A model generated the notes under the pieces. The model made no database searches. It was not told the DNA's origin and saw only the letters and a list, made by a program, of their open reading frames with translations. A program made the position numbers and the translations under genes. Shown here one piece after another: positions 47,901 through 56,500 of a stretch of DNA of 64,000 nt; the first letter of the stretch is position 1, and the number at the start of each line of letters is the position of its first letter. The stretch is from Bacillus pumilus. GTDB lineage: Bacteria; Bacillota; Bacilli; Bacillales; Bacillaceae. Location: assembly GCF_009937765.1 (NCBI RefSeq), contig NZ_CP047089.1, forward strand, positions 1,114,272 to 1,178,271, read 5' to 3'.

Positions 47901-49657
47901 TCCCTTCATGGATCATCAAGCTAGACCAACTGCCAATGACGGCAAATGGAAAAGTCGATCTAAAAGCATTGCCAGCACCAAATATGGAAGCGGGCCAAAC
48001 AGCATACGAAGCGCCAAGAGACGAAGTCGAAACGCTTCTATGCGGCATTTGGGAAGACGTGCTTGGCGTGAGCCAAGTCGGCATTCACGACCACTTCTTC
48101 TTCCTTGGTGGAGACTCGATTAAAGGCATCCAAATGGCAAGCAGACTCACACAAGCCGGCTGGAAGCTTGATATGAAACTGTTATTCCAATATCCAACCA
48201 TTGCCGAGCTGCGCCCATATATCGAAGAAGCGGATCAACTAACAGCCGACCAATCATCCATTGAAGGGGAAGTCATGTTGACTCCAATTCAACGCTGGTT
48301 TTTTGAACGAACATTCACTAACCAGCACCATTGGAATCTTTCGATGATGCTTCATGCACCAAATGGGTTTGACCTTTCGATGACAGAACAAGTGATGCAG
48401 AAATTACTTTCACATCACGATGCACTGCGTATGGTATACAGGCAAGAAAATGGCAGCATCCTGCAATACAACCAGCGGGAGCTGACAGAGCCGATTGCGA
48501 TGATTTCTCATGATGTCTCTAAAGAGCCCGACGTGAAAAAAACCATTTCCACCTATGCCAACGAGTATCAGCGTCAGTTGAATCTCGAAACAGGTCCGCT
48601 CATGAAAGTGATCTGTTTCCGTGCAAAAGATGGCGATCACTTACTCATCGTGACACACCATCTTGTGATTGATGGTGTCTCATGCCGAATTTTACTAGAG
48701 GACTTTATGTCTCTTTATCAGCAGGCAGCTCAAGGACAGACGCTCGTCCTACCGCCCAAAACCCACTCCTTTAAAGAATGGGCAGAGGCGATCGAACGAT
48801 ACGCACAGTCCAAGCCATTAAAAAGCCAAAGTGAGTACTGGAATGAGATTGACAGGACGCCAATGACCACTTTACCTGTTGATCATGAAGTAACGAAAAG
48901 AAAAGTTGCGCAAACAAAAGCAGTACAGATGCAGCTTTCAGAGTCTGAAACCGAGCATCTCTTAACAGATATTCACCTACCGTATACAACGGAAATGAAC
49001 GATATTCTTCTATGTGCGCTCGGTCTTGCCGTTCAGGAGTGGACAGGTGAGTCTCATGTACATGTGCAGCTTGAAGGTCATGGAAGAGAGGATATTTTAT
49101 CAGGACTGGATGTCTCCCGCACGATTGGTTGGTTTACGAGTATGTATCCAGTCGTACTGAAAGCAAAGCCGGATCAGAGCATAGCAGAGGCGATTAAAGG
49201 AACGAAAGAAATGCTGCGTCGTGTCCCGAATAAAGGGATCGGCTATGGGATTTTAAAATATCTCACTGAGTCGTCAGGACAGCACGTACAACCTGAAATC
49301 AGCTTGAACTATCTTGGCCAGATTGATCAGGAAGTGACGACCGAACTCTTTGGACCATCCGCCTATGATATGGGACGACAAGCAAGCCCTGATTCAGAAG
49401 CTGTCTATAAGCTGAACCTCAGTGGTCTTGTTCAACACAATCGATTCATGTTGTCTTGTTCATATTGTTCAGATGAATATGAAGAAGAGACGATACAGCA
49501 ATTCATGGCATTGTTAAAGGAAAAAATCCAATGCATCATGACTCATTGTTTAGCGCAGCAAGAACGAGAATTTACGCCAAGTGATTTCTCTGCTGGTGAC
49601 CTTGAAATGGATGAAATGGACGATATATTTGACATGCTTGAGGAGAAATTGACCTAA
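38969..49657 (+). CDS. srfAB: Pumilacidin/surfactin-type lipopeptide synthetase subunit 2 (SrfAB-like, three modules)
   Basis: 3562 residues, C-A-PCP, C-A-PCP, C-A-PCP-E. The first C domain (VYPLTPMQEGMLYHAML; HHIVMDG near residue 143) is of the type that accepts a D-residue donor. Codes: DALFIGATI (module 4, not a standard code I know; aliphatic expected), DLTKIGHIG (Asp, module 5), DAWFLGNVV (Leu, module 6), then an epimerase for D-Leu6. Pumilacidin has Leu at position 4 where surfactin has Val. In the epimerase the usual HHxxxDGVSW reads HHLVIDGVSC, Trp to Cys. GAGGTGG precedes ATG 38969; 20 bases separate it from srfAA. I did not find a comS-like embedded gene by eye. Confidence 0.94.
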   Translation: MSKQKIQKVYPLTPMQEGMLYHAMLDPNSSSYFTQLELGISGEFDHAVFEKSLNELIQTYDILRTAFVYQQLQKPRQVVLAERHLDVYREDLSHLNHQEQQKALDQYKKQVRKLGFHLTNDLLLKVAVFQLNETNWHLIWSNHHIVMDGWSMGVLMKKLFHYYESYRNGRTPDRSQGKPYADYIQWLGKQNKQEAERYWEERLDGAVQHQGLLEQKDANGQYDHQEWKFTWDTQTVQAIQNVARQCQVTAPNLFQAVWSVLLGTYHATDDVTFGTVVSGRPPSVSGIERMAGLFINTIPVRVTVDQKQTFKQLFQKVQQHALEAENYDFMPLYDIQQKTAAGGQLFDHLVGFENYPLDQELSGDTMSARLGFSIDVKDGFEQTNFDLNVLVYPGETWTLKIKYNAIAFEEKVIENISKHLTNLMKQIIQNPDARLHDVTCITEEEKQQIKAWNQTDRDYPKHLSIPELFNERVKAQPDHLALVEGDRTFTYEELGEEIHRLAGSLIEKGVQPGDAVAVYMNRSADAVIAILAVLHAGAAYVPIDPSQPEERIRWMLEDSGATILLHADSPPPVDEQIKTVHVTSKPHHLHMDVSVRTSPSHLAYIMYTSGSTGQPKGVQIEHQHIVRLACSQDKLGLTKSDRMAHTGAVSFDAITLEIFNTLLGGATLYPVDRDTLLDIHRFEQFIQTHQITKLFLTTGLFNQLAQQRPQMFKGLTTLITGGDVINVKSAELVKQHHPALVLLNAYGPTENTTISTIYEVRGDETGPIPIGHPINHSSAYILDDDQRLQPIGAPGELYVGGDGVARGYLNRPDLTNQVFMADPFKPSGRLYRTGDLARYGADGQIEFLGRTDDQVKIRGFRIELGEIETVLQQKTGIDDAVVLVHSFSSDEKEITAYFTGTMTEEEVRNLFNQELPAYMVPHHVMKLDAFTLTSNGKVDRKALPKPDEAHQEKKEIIPPDTETEKALAQIWEELLGKTVGVDEHFFMAGGHSLKAMMMSAKIQEVLQKEVPIQVIFEKPTIRSLAVYIDQNGQEEMMHPILPAKQSDEYPVSPAQRRLYILQTLEPDSTNYHIPIVLTLEGTLEYQRLKSAFDQLIQTHEILRTSFHMNGEDIVQRVNDWTAFDLPVHHIKEEEAEAFLSENQSPFDLTVAPLLRAQLLKISENRHLLVLEAHHLITDGSSMKTFIQDLAKAYDGEALTERAIHYKDYAVWQLSEEETEKQKEHEAYWLKQFEGDLPVLELPTDYSRPAERDFSGERFMFGCDQETTQRIHDLLQKTDTTMYMFLLSAFQVLLAAYSGQEDIIVGSPVAGRTHPDIQDMPGMFINTVAMRGKPAQTKTFLKLLEEIKETSVDAFAHQSYPLEELIARLPLDRDTTRSPLFSVSFNMQNMEVPALKLGDLHISPYAIQHHSVKFDLSLEAFEREGALKLSFDYAAALFKEETVRRFGTHLLAIIREAVQHPEEQIGLLPILDQHEQIERLEKKDEVQTNRHEPFHVQFSRQAKETPDAIAVMDEQRKLTYRELEDMSNALGSELKVRGVEKEKTVALILDRSVYVIVSMLGVMKAGGAFVPIDPAFPAERINYTLEDSGAQVIVTNESLVSSYQHLKSIQVVQVEKAVRQSRTLDLPEASSDQLAYVIYTSGTTGKPKGVQLTHRNLSHYVNWLTNEVTLQECDRTALLSSYAYDLGYTSIFPVLKAGGTLYVPREDVYKDPVRLMRFIDEQELTYIKMTPSLFHMMADSKDHAFNALRLVILGGEPVVSEDVETFMEQHPCVAVMNHYGPTETTIGTVTKLITKQELGALKDRSVIGQPIAHTRALVLNRQQRLVPYGAPGELYISGEGVSIGYLNQPELTAERFLENPYFPEELMYRTGDLVRQHANGDIEFLERIDDQVKIRGYRIEKQEIEHAARARLSIHEVYVKVLHMSRLPELALYYTAPEPIGTLTFREKLAETLPDYMIPTYFVKVDHIPLTQNGKVDAKSLPLPHEAHMKRAMHVAPETALEQTLCDIWSEVLGVEQIGVHDHFFELGGHSLKGMVLISKMQAKLNKHVPLKVLFEKPTIRAMAAYLEKVVSSDMTSIQPAEKQDFYPVSSAQKRMYVLQQLHSEAVTYHMPAVLMMEGSLDVKQLEEALGALIERHESLRTAFVEIDGVPVQKVYRRVPFTLEVVEVENGHEQPVIDAFITPFSLHQAPLMRAKVAKLSDEKYVFMMDMHHIIADGVTRSLLIQELAELYEKKTLPPVQLHYKDYAVWQQEEKQRALLEKQRQYWLEQYAERPEDLALPLDFPRPHVQSFEGDRVDRWLSPEKVQTIKALMAEKGVSMNMVMQTAFAIFLSKLTGQTDIVIGAVTAGRMHTAIERVPGMFVNTLALRQEVQLEETTAQLLEKMKDRSLSAYEHQDFPFEELVAQLDLPKDTSRNPLFSVMLTTDDRDMTLPNLNGLKLSQKQQETVHAKFDVTLGIFEEKDQVGVRFEYATALFKKKTIQRWSRYFEQIIDEMLAKLNEPISSLSILTENEKQELINEWSGPVLNVPSDQTVHELIKAKAFEAPNQKAATFCGTSWTYEELNSRANTVASRLISNGIKRGDRVGILTRPSLDMTAAVLGVLKAGAAFVPIDADYPDQRIAYMLEDCGAEILLMQKGLTAPASFAGHVLFIEDAVEGESQNMQVHVKPTDLAYMIYTSGTTGQPKGVMVEHQSLVNLAFWHNDAFQVTNADRTAKYAGFGFDASIWEMFPTWIAGAELHIIDEAIRLDMIKLNTYFNDENITIAFLPTQLCEQFMSMDNHSLRYLLTGGDKLKQVKPVPYQLVNNYGPTENTVVATSGIIDPNQGTLPIGTAIANTRFYIMGSLYDLSPPGVPGELVIAGKGLARGYWNLPEETEKRFVPDPFYPGERMYLTGDLVKWTEDGELIYLGRKDHQVNIRGFRIELSEIEAQLLTLSDVKEAVVTTVKDASDQDALAAYVITDNETEDLKESLKRTLPDYMIPSWIIKLDQLPMTANGKVDLKALPAPNMEAGQTAYEAPRDEVETLLCGIWEDVLGVSQVGIHDHFFFLGGDSIKGIQMASRLTQAGWKLDMKLLFQYPTIAELRPYIEEADQLTADQSSIEGEVMLTPIQRWFFERTFTNQHHWNLSMMLHAPNGFDLSMTEQVMQKLLSHHDALRMVYRQENGSILQYNQRELTEPIAMISHDVSKEPDVKKTISTYANEYQRQLNLETGPLMKVICFRAKDGDHLLIVTHHLVIDGVSCRILLEDFMSLYQQAAQGQTLVLPPKTHSFKEWAEAIERYAQSKPLKSQSEYWNEIDRTPMTTLPVDHEVTKRKVAQTKAVQMQLSESETEHLLTDIHLPYTTEMNDILLCALGLAVQEWTGESHVHVQLEGHGREDILSGLDVSRTIGWFTSMYPVVLKAKPDQSIAEAIKGTKEMLRRVPNKGIGYGILKYLTESSGQHVQPEISLNYLGQIDQEVTTELFGPSAYDMGRQASPDSEAVYKLNLSGLVQHNRFMLSCSYCSDEYEEETIQQFMALLKEKIQCIMTHCLAQQEREFTPSDFSAGDLEMDEMDDIFDMLEEKLT
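46520..48269 (+). repeat. A-domain tract near-identical to 35811-37560 (copy 2)
   Basis: Partner of the srfAA tract; covers most of the third A domain, its PCP and the linker to the epimerase. It specifies the same Leu code DAWFLGNVV. Confidence 0.9.
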
Positions 49658-49701
49658 CATCATGAGATCAGTCATAAAAACGGGAAGGGAGGATGAAATA
49701 G

Positions 49702-52700
49702 ATGAGTTCATTTAAAAGGGATCAAGTTCAAGATATGTATTATCTGTCACCGATGCAAGAAGGCATGCTGTTTCATACCCTCCATCACCAAGAAAAGGGC
49801 TTTTATGTAGAGCAAATGGACATGAATGTAAAGGGCACACTGCGTCATGACTTACTTGAGAAAAGCATGAATGTCATCGTGGAGCGGTACGATATTTTTC
49901 GTACCGTATTTCTCCACGAAAAAGTGAAGCGTCCTGTCCAAGTGGTACTGAAGAAACGCCCTTTTACGCTTGATGTGGTGGACATGCAGGATCTTTCTGA
50001 AGACGAACAACTTGTACGTATTGAGACATTTAAACAACAAGATCAGCTGAGAGGATTTGACCTTTCGAAGGATGCACTCATGCGGGCAACTGTTTTCCAA
50101 ACGAGCCCTACAAGCTATCGCTGGATATGGAGCTATCACCATATTCTTCTTGATGGCTGGTGCTTTGGGCTTGTGGTGCAGGAGTTATTTGCGATGTATC
50201 ATGCCCTTTTGCATGACATCCCTTACAAACTGGAACCGGTTAAGCCGTACAAAGAATATATTCAATGGCTTGAAAAACAAGATAAACAAGCATCACTTCA
50301 ATACTGGCAGCAATCATTAGCCGGGTTTGACGTACAATCCACCTTTAAAGAACAAAGAAAACAAACGAATGAACATGAATTAGGCGAAATGGAATGGTCG
50401 ATGAGTAAGGAAGAAACGGCTGCTTTATCAGCGTTAGCATTCCAGCAAAATGCGACGTTAAGCAGTGTTCTTCAATCAGTCTGGTCAATTTTATTGAGCA
50501 GATATCAACGTTCAAATGATGTGCTGTTTGGCACGGTTGTGTCGGGGCGTCCGGCAGATTTGGCTGGCGTTGATAAAATGGTTGGCTTGTTCATCAATGT
50601 CATCCCAAGAAGAATTCAGCTGACAGATGACATGACATTCCGTACTCTTCTATCAGAAACGCAGCAGCAGTCTCTTGCGGCCGAGCCGCATCAATATATT
50701 CCGATTTATGATATTCAGGCAGAGACAGGTCATCAGCCACTCATTGATCATATCGTCGTGTTTGAAAACGTCCCGACCGCAAAGAAGGACGAGCAAGAGG
50801 CGCGATTAGGATTTACTGTGGAAAATATGAATGTGTATGAAAAATCGAACTATGATCTCAATTTGCTGGCATCACCAGGAGAACAATTGCAATTAAAGCT
50901 TGCCTTTAACAAAAAAGCATTTGATTCTCAATTTGTTCAACGGTTAAAGGAACAGCTAAGTCTACTGATGAGTGAGGCGATCAAGCATCCTGACCAATCG
51001 GTTCATACACTTACACTTGTCACGAAACAAGAAAAGCAGCTCATTCTTGAGGAGTGGAATGCGTCTGAGCTTGAGCATGACCAGCTATATTTGTCGAAAT
51101 GGTTTGAGCATAATGTCCGCAAACAGCCGAATGCGGTCGCATTATCAGCAGGTGAGCACACGATGACATATGCGGAGCTGAATGAACAAGCCAACCGATT
51201 GGCAAGACATATGCAAAAAAATGGGGTCACGCATCAAACGGTCATCGCCATAATAGCTGACCGCACGTCTGAACTGATTGTCAGTCTACTTGCTGTCTTA
51301 AAAGCAGGTGCAATCTATGTGCCAATTGATCCCGATTATCCAGAAAGCCGCATTCAATACATGCTTAAAGACAGCGGGGCAACGCATCTTCTGACTCACT
51401 CATCCTTTATCAGTCAGGTGAAAGCACTTGCGTTTGATGGTACGTATCTGTTTGCAGATGATCAAGAAATTTCACTAATGAGCTCAGAGAATTTGCCGCT
51501 TGAAGCAGGCTTACACGATACGGCTTACATCATGTATACATCCGGTACAACAGGTCAGCCAAAGGGCATCATGACGACCCATTCCAATATTGCCAGGGTG
51601 GTCAAAAATACGAACTACTTAACCATTTCAGAAACAGATACACTGCTGTCCCTATCCAACAGCGTATTTGATGGCTTTACATTTGATGTGTATGGCGCAC
51701 TATTAAACGGAGCGAAGCTTGTCTTGCCGAAAAAAGAGACCATTTTAAACATGGGCGAGCTGACGGGATTGATTAAAAGAGAAAACATTTCTGTCATGTT
51801 TGTTCCGACAGCATTATTTAATCTCCTCGTTGATGAAAACACCGACTGGATGCGCAGTGTGCGCAAAGTGCTGTTCGGAGGAGAGCGGGCATCGGTACAG
51901 CATGTGAGGAAAGCCTTTGCTGTCATGGGGAAAGGCAGACTCATCAATGTGTACGGTCCAACCGAATCAACAGTATTCGCTACTTATTATCCAGTCGATG
52001 AGGCTCTGCCGATGGACATGCGTTCGATTCCAATCGGAAAGCCGCTCAACCAAACGGGTGCTTATATACTGAGTCAGCACAGGCAGCTTCAGCCGATTGG
52101 AATGGTCGGAGAGCTTTGTCTGAGCGGCAAAGGACTTGCGAAGGGGTATTTGAATCGTCCTGATCTGACAAAACAAGCTTTTATTACGCATCCATTCGCT
52201 GCGAGAGAAAGGCTGTATTGTACAGGAGACTTGGCTTATTTTCGAGCGGACGGTTTGATTGAGTATGCAGGCAGAGTCGATGATCAGGTGAAAATTCGCG
52301 GTCACCGCATTGAACTGACAGAAATTGAAGCCCACCTTCTCATGCATCCAGGTGTCAAACAAGCGGCTCTTATAGCTGATCAGCTTAACACGCAGCATAC
52401 AAGGCTGCTCGCTTATATGACGTGTGAGGAGGAGTGGAAGGACAAACTCGATGTGATCAAGTCAGGATTAAAGGAAAAACTTCCGGCTTACATGCAGCCT
52501 CATGAACTGATCAGGCTTGAGAAAATGCCACTTACGCCAAATGGAAAGGTTGATAAACGTCAGCTACCAAAGCCAGAGGTCCCTCAAGGAAACCATCATT
52601 TGAAGCTTCCAGTAAATGAAGTAGAACAAAAGCTGATTGTGATGTGGCAGGAAGTGCTTGAACGAGAAAATATCAGCACAGATGACCATTTCTTTGAGAT

Positions 52701-53535
52701 TGGCGGGCATTCATTAAAAGCGATGTCGCTTTTATCTAAGGTGTCGAAGGAATTCGATGTTCAGGTGCCTATTCACTTGATGTTTGAGACGCCTACCATT
52801 GAAGCAATCAGCCGTTATATTCAACAGCAGGATCAGGAAGCCGCAGGCTATCTTGTATTCAATGAATCTCAAACGCCAACAGTCTTTGCTCTACCGCCAT
52901 TACCAGGCTATGGCTTTATCTATCAGGAAGCCGCAAAAACGCTCGATGATGTTCGTTTGATCGCCTTTGACTTTATTGAAGCTGATCACCGAATCACACA
53001 ATACGTTCAGCATATCCAGCACCTTCAGCCTGAAGGACCGCTGACTTTGATGGGTTACTCAGGCGGGTGCTACCTAGCCTTTGAGCTTGTTCAATCACTC
53101 GAACAAGCAGGGCGGACCGTCGAAAAGGTCATCATGATCGATTCCTATATGAAAATAGGAGAAAGCGATTTAGAAGGACGATCCATTGATGACGATATCG
53201 CAGCGATCGTCCATCAGTCGAAGCAAAGTGAACTGGCCCAAGCAGAGCTCATTCAAGAAGCACTTGCTCAAAAAACGAGGGCTTACTATGAAACTTTTGT
53301 TAAGGGGGTGAATCAAGGAGAGATACAAGCAGACATTGATTTCATCCAATCCGAAGAAAACATTGCGATACCAGAATGGATGGATCACTGGGAAGCTGCG
53401 ACGACCGGCGCTTATCGACAATATCAAGGCTATGGTCAGCATGCGGACATGTTCAAAAACAAAGAATGTGCTGCCCGAAATGCACAGCTCATTAATGAAA
53501 TCGTCCATCATAAAAATAGAGAAACAGTCTTGTAA
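49702..53535 (+). CDS. srfAC: Pumilacidin/surfactin-type lipopeptide synthetase subunit 3 (SrfAC-like, C-A-PCP-TE)
   Basis: 1277 residues, one module plus thioesterase, as SrfAC. The C domain (HHILLDGW) accepts the D-Leu6 peptide. The A code is DGFFLGVVF, an Ile/Val type rather than Leu, fitting pumilacidin, whose last residue is Val or Ile. PCP Ser lies in IGGHSL. The thioesterase triad is Ser1120 (GYSGG), Asp1147 and His1247: spacings of 27 and 127 residues equal those of the surfactin thioesterase (80/107/207). It would close the lactone on the fatty-acid hydroxyl. GGGAGG precedes ATG 49702. Confidence 0.94.
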   Translation: MSSFKRDQVQDMYYLSPMQEGMLFHTLHHQEKGFYVEQMDMNVKGTLRHDLLEKSMNVIVERYDIFRTVFLHEKVKRPVQVVLKKRPFTLDVVDMQDLSEDEQLVRIETFKQQDQLRGFDLSKDALMRATVFQTSPTSYRWIWSYHHILLDGWCFGLVVQELFAMYHALLHDIPYKLEPVKPYKEYIQWLEKQDKQASLQYWQQSLAGFDVQSTFKEQRKQTNEHELGEMEWSMSKEETAALSALAFQQNATLSSVLQSVWSILLSRYQRSNDVLFGTVVSGRPADLAGVDKMVGLFINVIPRRIQLTDDMTFRTLLSETQQQSLAAEPHQYIPIYDIQAETGHQPLIDHIVVFENVPTAKKDEQEARLGFTVENMNVYEKSNYDLNLLASPGEQLQLKLAFNKKAFDSQFVQRLKEQLSLLMSEAIKHPDQSVHTLTLVTKQEKQLILEEWNASELEHDQLYLSKWFEHNVRKQPNAVALSAGEHTMTYAELNEQANRLARHMQKNGVTHQTVIAIIADRTSELIVSLLAVLKAGAIYVPIDPDYPESRIQYMLKDSGATHLLTHSSFISQVKALAFDGTYLFADDQEISLMSSENLPLEAGLHDTAYIMYTSGTTGQPKGIMTTHSNIARVVKNTNYLTISETDTLLSLSNSVFDGFTFDVYGALLNGAKLVLPKKETILNMGELTGLIKRENISVMFVPTALFNLLVDENTDWMRSVRKVLFGGERASVQHVRKAFAVMGKGRLINVYGPTESTVFATYYPVDEALPMDMRSIPIGKPLNQTGAYILSQHRQLQPIGMVGELCLSGKGLAKGYLNRPDLTKQAFITHPFAARERLYCTGDLAYFRADGLIEYAGRVDDQVKIRGHRIELTEIEAHLLMHPGVKQAALIADQLNTQHTRLLAYMTCEEEWKDKLDVIKSGLKEKLPAYMQPHELIRLEKMPLTPNGKVDKRQLPKPEVPQGNHHLKLPVNEVEQKLIVMWQEVLERENISTDDHFFEIGGHSLKAMSLLSKVSKEFDVQVPIHLMFETPTIEAISRYIQQQDQEAAGYLVFNESQTPTVFALPPLPGYGFIYQEAAKTLDDVRLIAFDFIEADHRITQYVQHIQHLQPEGPLTLMGYSGGCYLAFELVQSLEQAGRTVEKVIMIDSYMKIGESDLEGRSIDDDIAAIVHQSKQSELAQAELIQEALAQKTRAYYETFVKGVNQGEIQADIDFIQSEENIAIPEWMDHWEAATTGAYRQYQGYGQHADMFKNKECAARNAQLINEIVHHKNRETVL

Positions 53536-53545
53536 ACTTTAGATG

Positions 53546-53575
53546 AGGCAGGGGTGCACACTGGTAGCCCTGCCT
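53546..53575 (+). promoter_or_regulatory. Hairpin between srfAC and the fourth synthetase gene
   Basis: AGGCAGGG / CCCTGCCT (8 bp, 14-base loop) lies 11 bases after the srfAC stop. It is followed by GCCAAAAAA, with no U tract, so it is not a standard terminator; it could stabilise mRNA or attenuate. No promoter is seen in this 63-bp gap. Confidence 0.55.
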
Positions 53576-53598
53576 GCCAAAAAAGGGAAGGAACTCAT

Positions 53599-56500
53599 AT
53601 GAAACCATCAATCATTAATCAATCGAATGTACATGAATCAATGGATACGATTTTACAAGATGTACAGAAAACCATTTTACAAACCAACGAAATCGAACGC
53701 TTCGCTGTTTTTTCTCGTGAAAAAACCATTCGACCTCGGCCATATCACCTCTCTCATTTATTTCTAGACCATCACATGGAGCAGGAGGCCGCAGTTGAAT
53801 GGAAACAGACGCAAATGGCTTCACCTGCTTTAGCAGACATGCCCCCAGCCATTTCCTATGGAGGGGATATAGATGTTCGTGCAGGAGCTCAAACCTTGCA
53901 GGACGCTCTAACTGAGGCAGCCAAAACAACAAATGGACTGACTTATATCATCAATAGTGAAAATGAACTCACGCAATCCTATTCGCAGTTAAAGGAGGAT
54001 GCCGAACGAGTTCTGACGGGCTTAAGGGCACTAGGCCTTAAGCCAGGAGATCCTGTGTTCTTTCAATTTTCATCGAATCATGCAATGGTCATAGCTTTTT
54101 GGGCATGTGTATTAGGCGGATTTGTCCCAACACTTGTATCTGCAGCCCCGACCTATCGGGAAATGAATGCCTCAGTGAAGAAGCTTCATCACGCTTGGAA
54201 CCTGCTGGAGCATCCGCTCATTCTCACGGATGACTCGCTGATTGATGAGGTGCAAGGATTAGCTTTACTGTGGCATACAGATCAATTACGTGTTGCAGCC
54301 GTTGAACCAATGCTTACTTTAGAAAGAGATCTAGAAGCACATCCAGTCATGCCCGATGATTCTGTCTTTTTTATCTTAACGTCTGGAAGTACGGGGATGC
54401 CCAAATGCGTAGAGCATTCTCATAGAAGTGTGTTAGCGAATGTCAAAGGAACAGTGGCAGCCAATGGGTTTACACAAGATGACGTCTCATTAGACTGGAT
54501 GCCATTAGATCATATTGGCGGCATTGTCATGTTCCATCTTGTCAATGTGTATACAGGCTGTGAGCAAATTCGGGCAAGAACAGATGACTTCATCGCTCAG
54601 CCGCTGCGCTGGCTTGACTGGATGGACCGTTATCGTGCAACGAAGACATGGGCACCTAACTTCGCATTTGCGATGATCAATGATTATGAGAAAGACATTT
54701 CTTCAGGATCTTGGGATCTTTCTGCTATGACTTGTATGATCAATGGGGCAGAAGCCGTCGTACCGAAGACAATCCACCGGTTTTTACACTTGCTTGCTCC
54801 GCACGGTTTAAAAGGAGACGTCATCAGACCGGCATTCGGCATGTCAGAAATCTCATCAGCCGTTGTTTTCTCTTTTGCGATTGAGCGGGGAAATGAAAAC
54901 AGCGGGGTTCTGACCTTTGAGGAAACGTCACTGACAGAGCAGTTAAGACCAGCGGAGGCACGCGAAACTGGAACCGTCAGCTTTACAGAGCTGGGGAAAC
55001 CGATTCCGGGTATCACAATTCGTATCGTCAACCATGAGCATGAGCTTCTTCCGGAAGATCATATTGGTAGCGTACAAATCAAAGGGCCGACGACAATGAA
55101 GGGCTATTACAAGAATGACGAAGCGAATCAAGAGGTTTTTCAAACAGAGGGCTGGTTCCACACGGGCGATTTAGGATTTCTGCATGAAGGAAGGCTGACA
55201 TTAACCGGTAGAGAAAAAGACATGATCATCATCAACGGGAAAAATTATCACAACTATGAAATTGAAGCCATGGCAGAGGAAGTACCCGGCGTAGAAACAA
55301 CCTTTGTGGCAGCTTGCTCCGTGCGAATGGAGGCATCTGCATCCGATGAACTGATTCTCTTTTTTACACCGAAGTTGTATGAGCCTGCTTATATCATGAG
55401 GGCTAGTCAGCACATGAAAACCCATATTGCGACAAAAATGGGTCTTTATGCATCGAAGGTTATTCCTGTCCAGAAGCATGCCTTTCCGAAAACAAGCTCT
55501 GGAAAAATAGAAAGGGCACAGCTCAAGACCAGGTGGCAGGAAGGTGAATTCGACGAAATCATCAAGGAACTGGATATCAGACTTGAAAATGAACATACCT
55601 TGCCTGATTGGAGTTATCAAAAGAAGTGGACACCCGCTCCGCTTCATAAAACTGAAAAGCAAACAGCAGGAGATACAGTGATCTTTGCAGATGCATTAGG
55701 GCTGGCAGATCAATTGAAATCCCTCTCAAACAATGAACAAACCTATATTACGGTTGAACCGGGTCAAGCATTCACACAACTCACACATACTCACTTCATC
55801 ATCCACCCGAATCGGCCGTCAGATTACGAACAACTCTTTGAGACGCTCCGTTCGTATGGCGTTTCGGTGAAACAAATCATTCACCTTTGGAACTACACAA
55901 AAAAGGAAGACATACTTCAAGCGGCATTGGCGAAGGAAGCGCAGAAAATGGGCAGCATGAGTGCATTATATACAACAAAAGCGATGGCCGCTTATGAGGA
56001 ACCTGTAGAGATTACCTTTGTCTCCGCTCATGCGATGAATTTACCAGAAGATCAAACACATCATGTGGAAAAAGCAACGACAGCGGGATTGATGACAGCT
56101 GTACAGCATGAATGGCCGTTTATCAAGGTGCGATGTCTTGATTTTTCTCTAACAGAACCGGCTGACCATTCCCATGCATCAGCGATTATGACAGAGCTTA
56201 CTCAAGACACAAGCTATCAAGTGGCTGCTTACCGCGAAGGTGTTCGTTATATTCCTCTTTTAACGCCGCTTCATCTGGAAAGAGAGCAAAAGAGGAAGAC
56301 GCCGCCATTTGAATCCTCCGGGCTTTACGTGCTGACAGGCGGGCTTGGCGGAATAGGACGAATGCTAAGTGAAGATCTTCTGACATCCTATCAAGCGCAT
56401 CTCGTGTTGCTTGGAAGAAAGGCACGAGAAGCGTTAACTGCGGATCAGCAAGACATATTGACCTCACTTGAGAAACAAGCGGAAAAACGCGGCGGCACTG

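Noticed and set aside
38969-49657. A comS-like gene nested in srfAB
   Set aside because: I looked at parts of the first module for a ComS-like frame; only very short frames such as a 14-codon one near 41911 were found, without similarity to ComS. Not exhaustive.
53554-53598. GTG start extending the fourth synthetase by 15 residues
   Set aside because: It lies inside the hairpin loop with no ribosome site, whereas ATG 53599 has AAGGGAAGGAA at proper distance.
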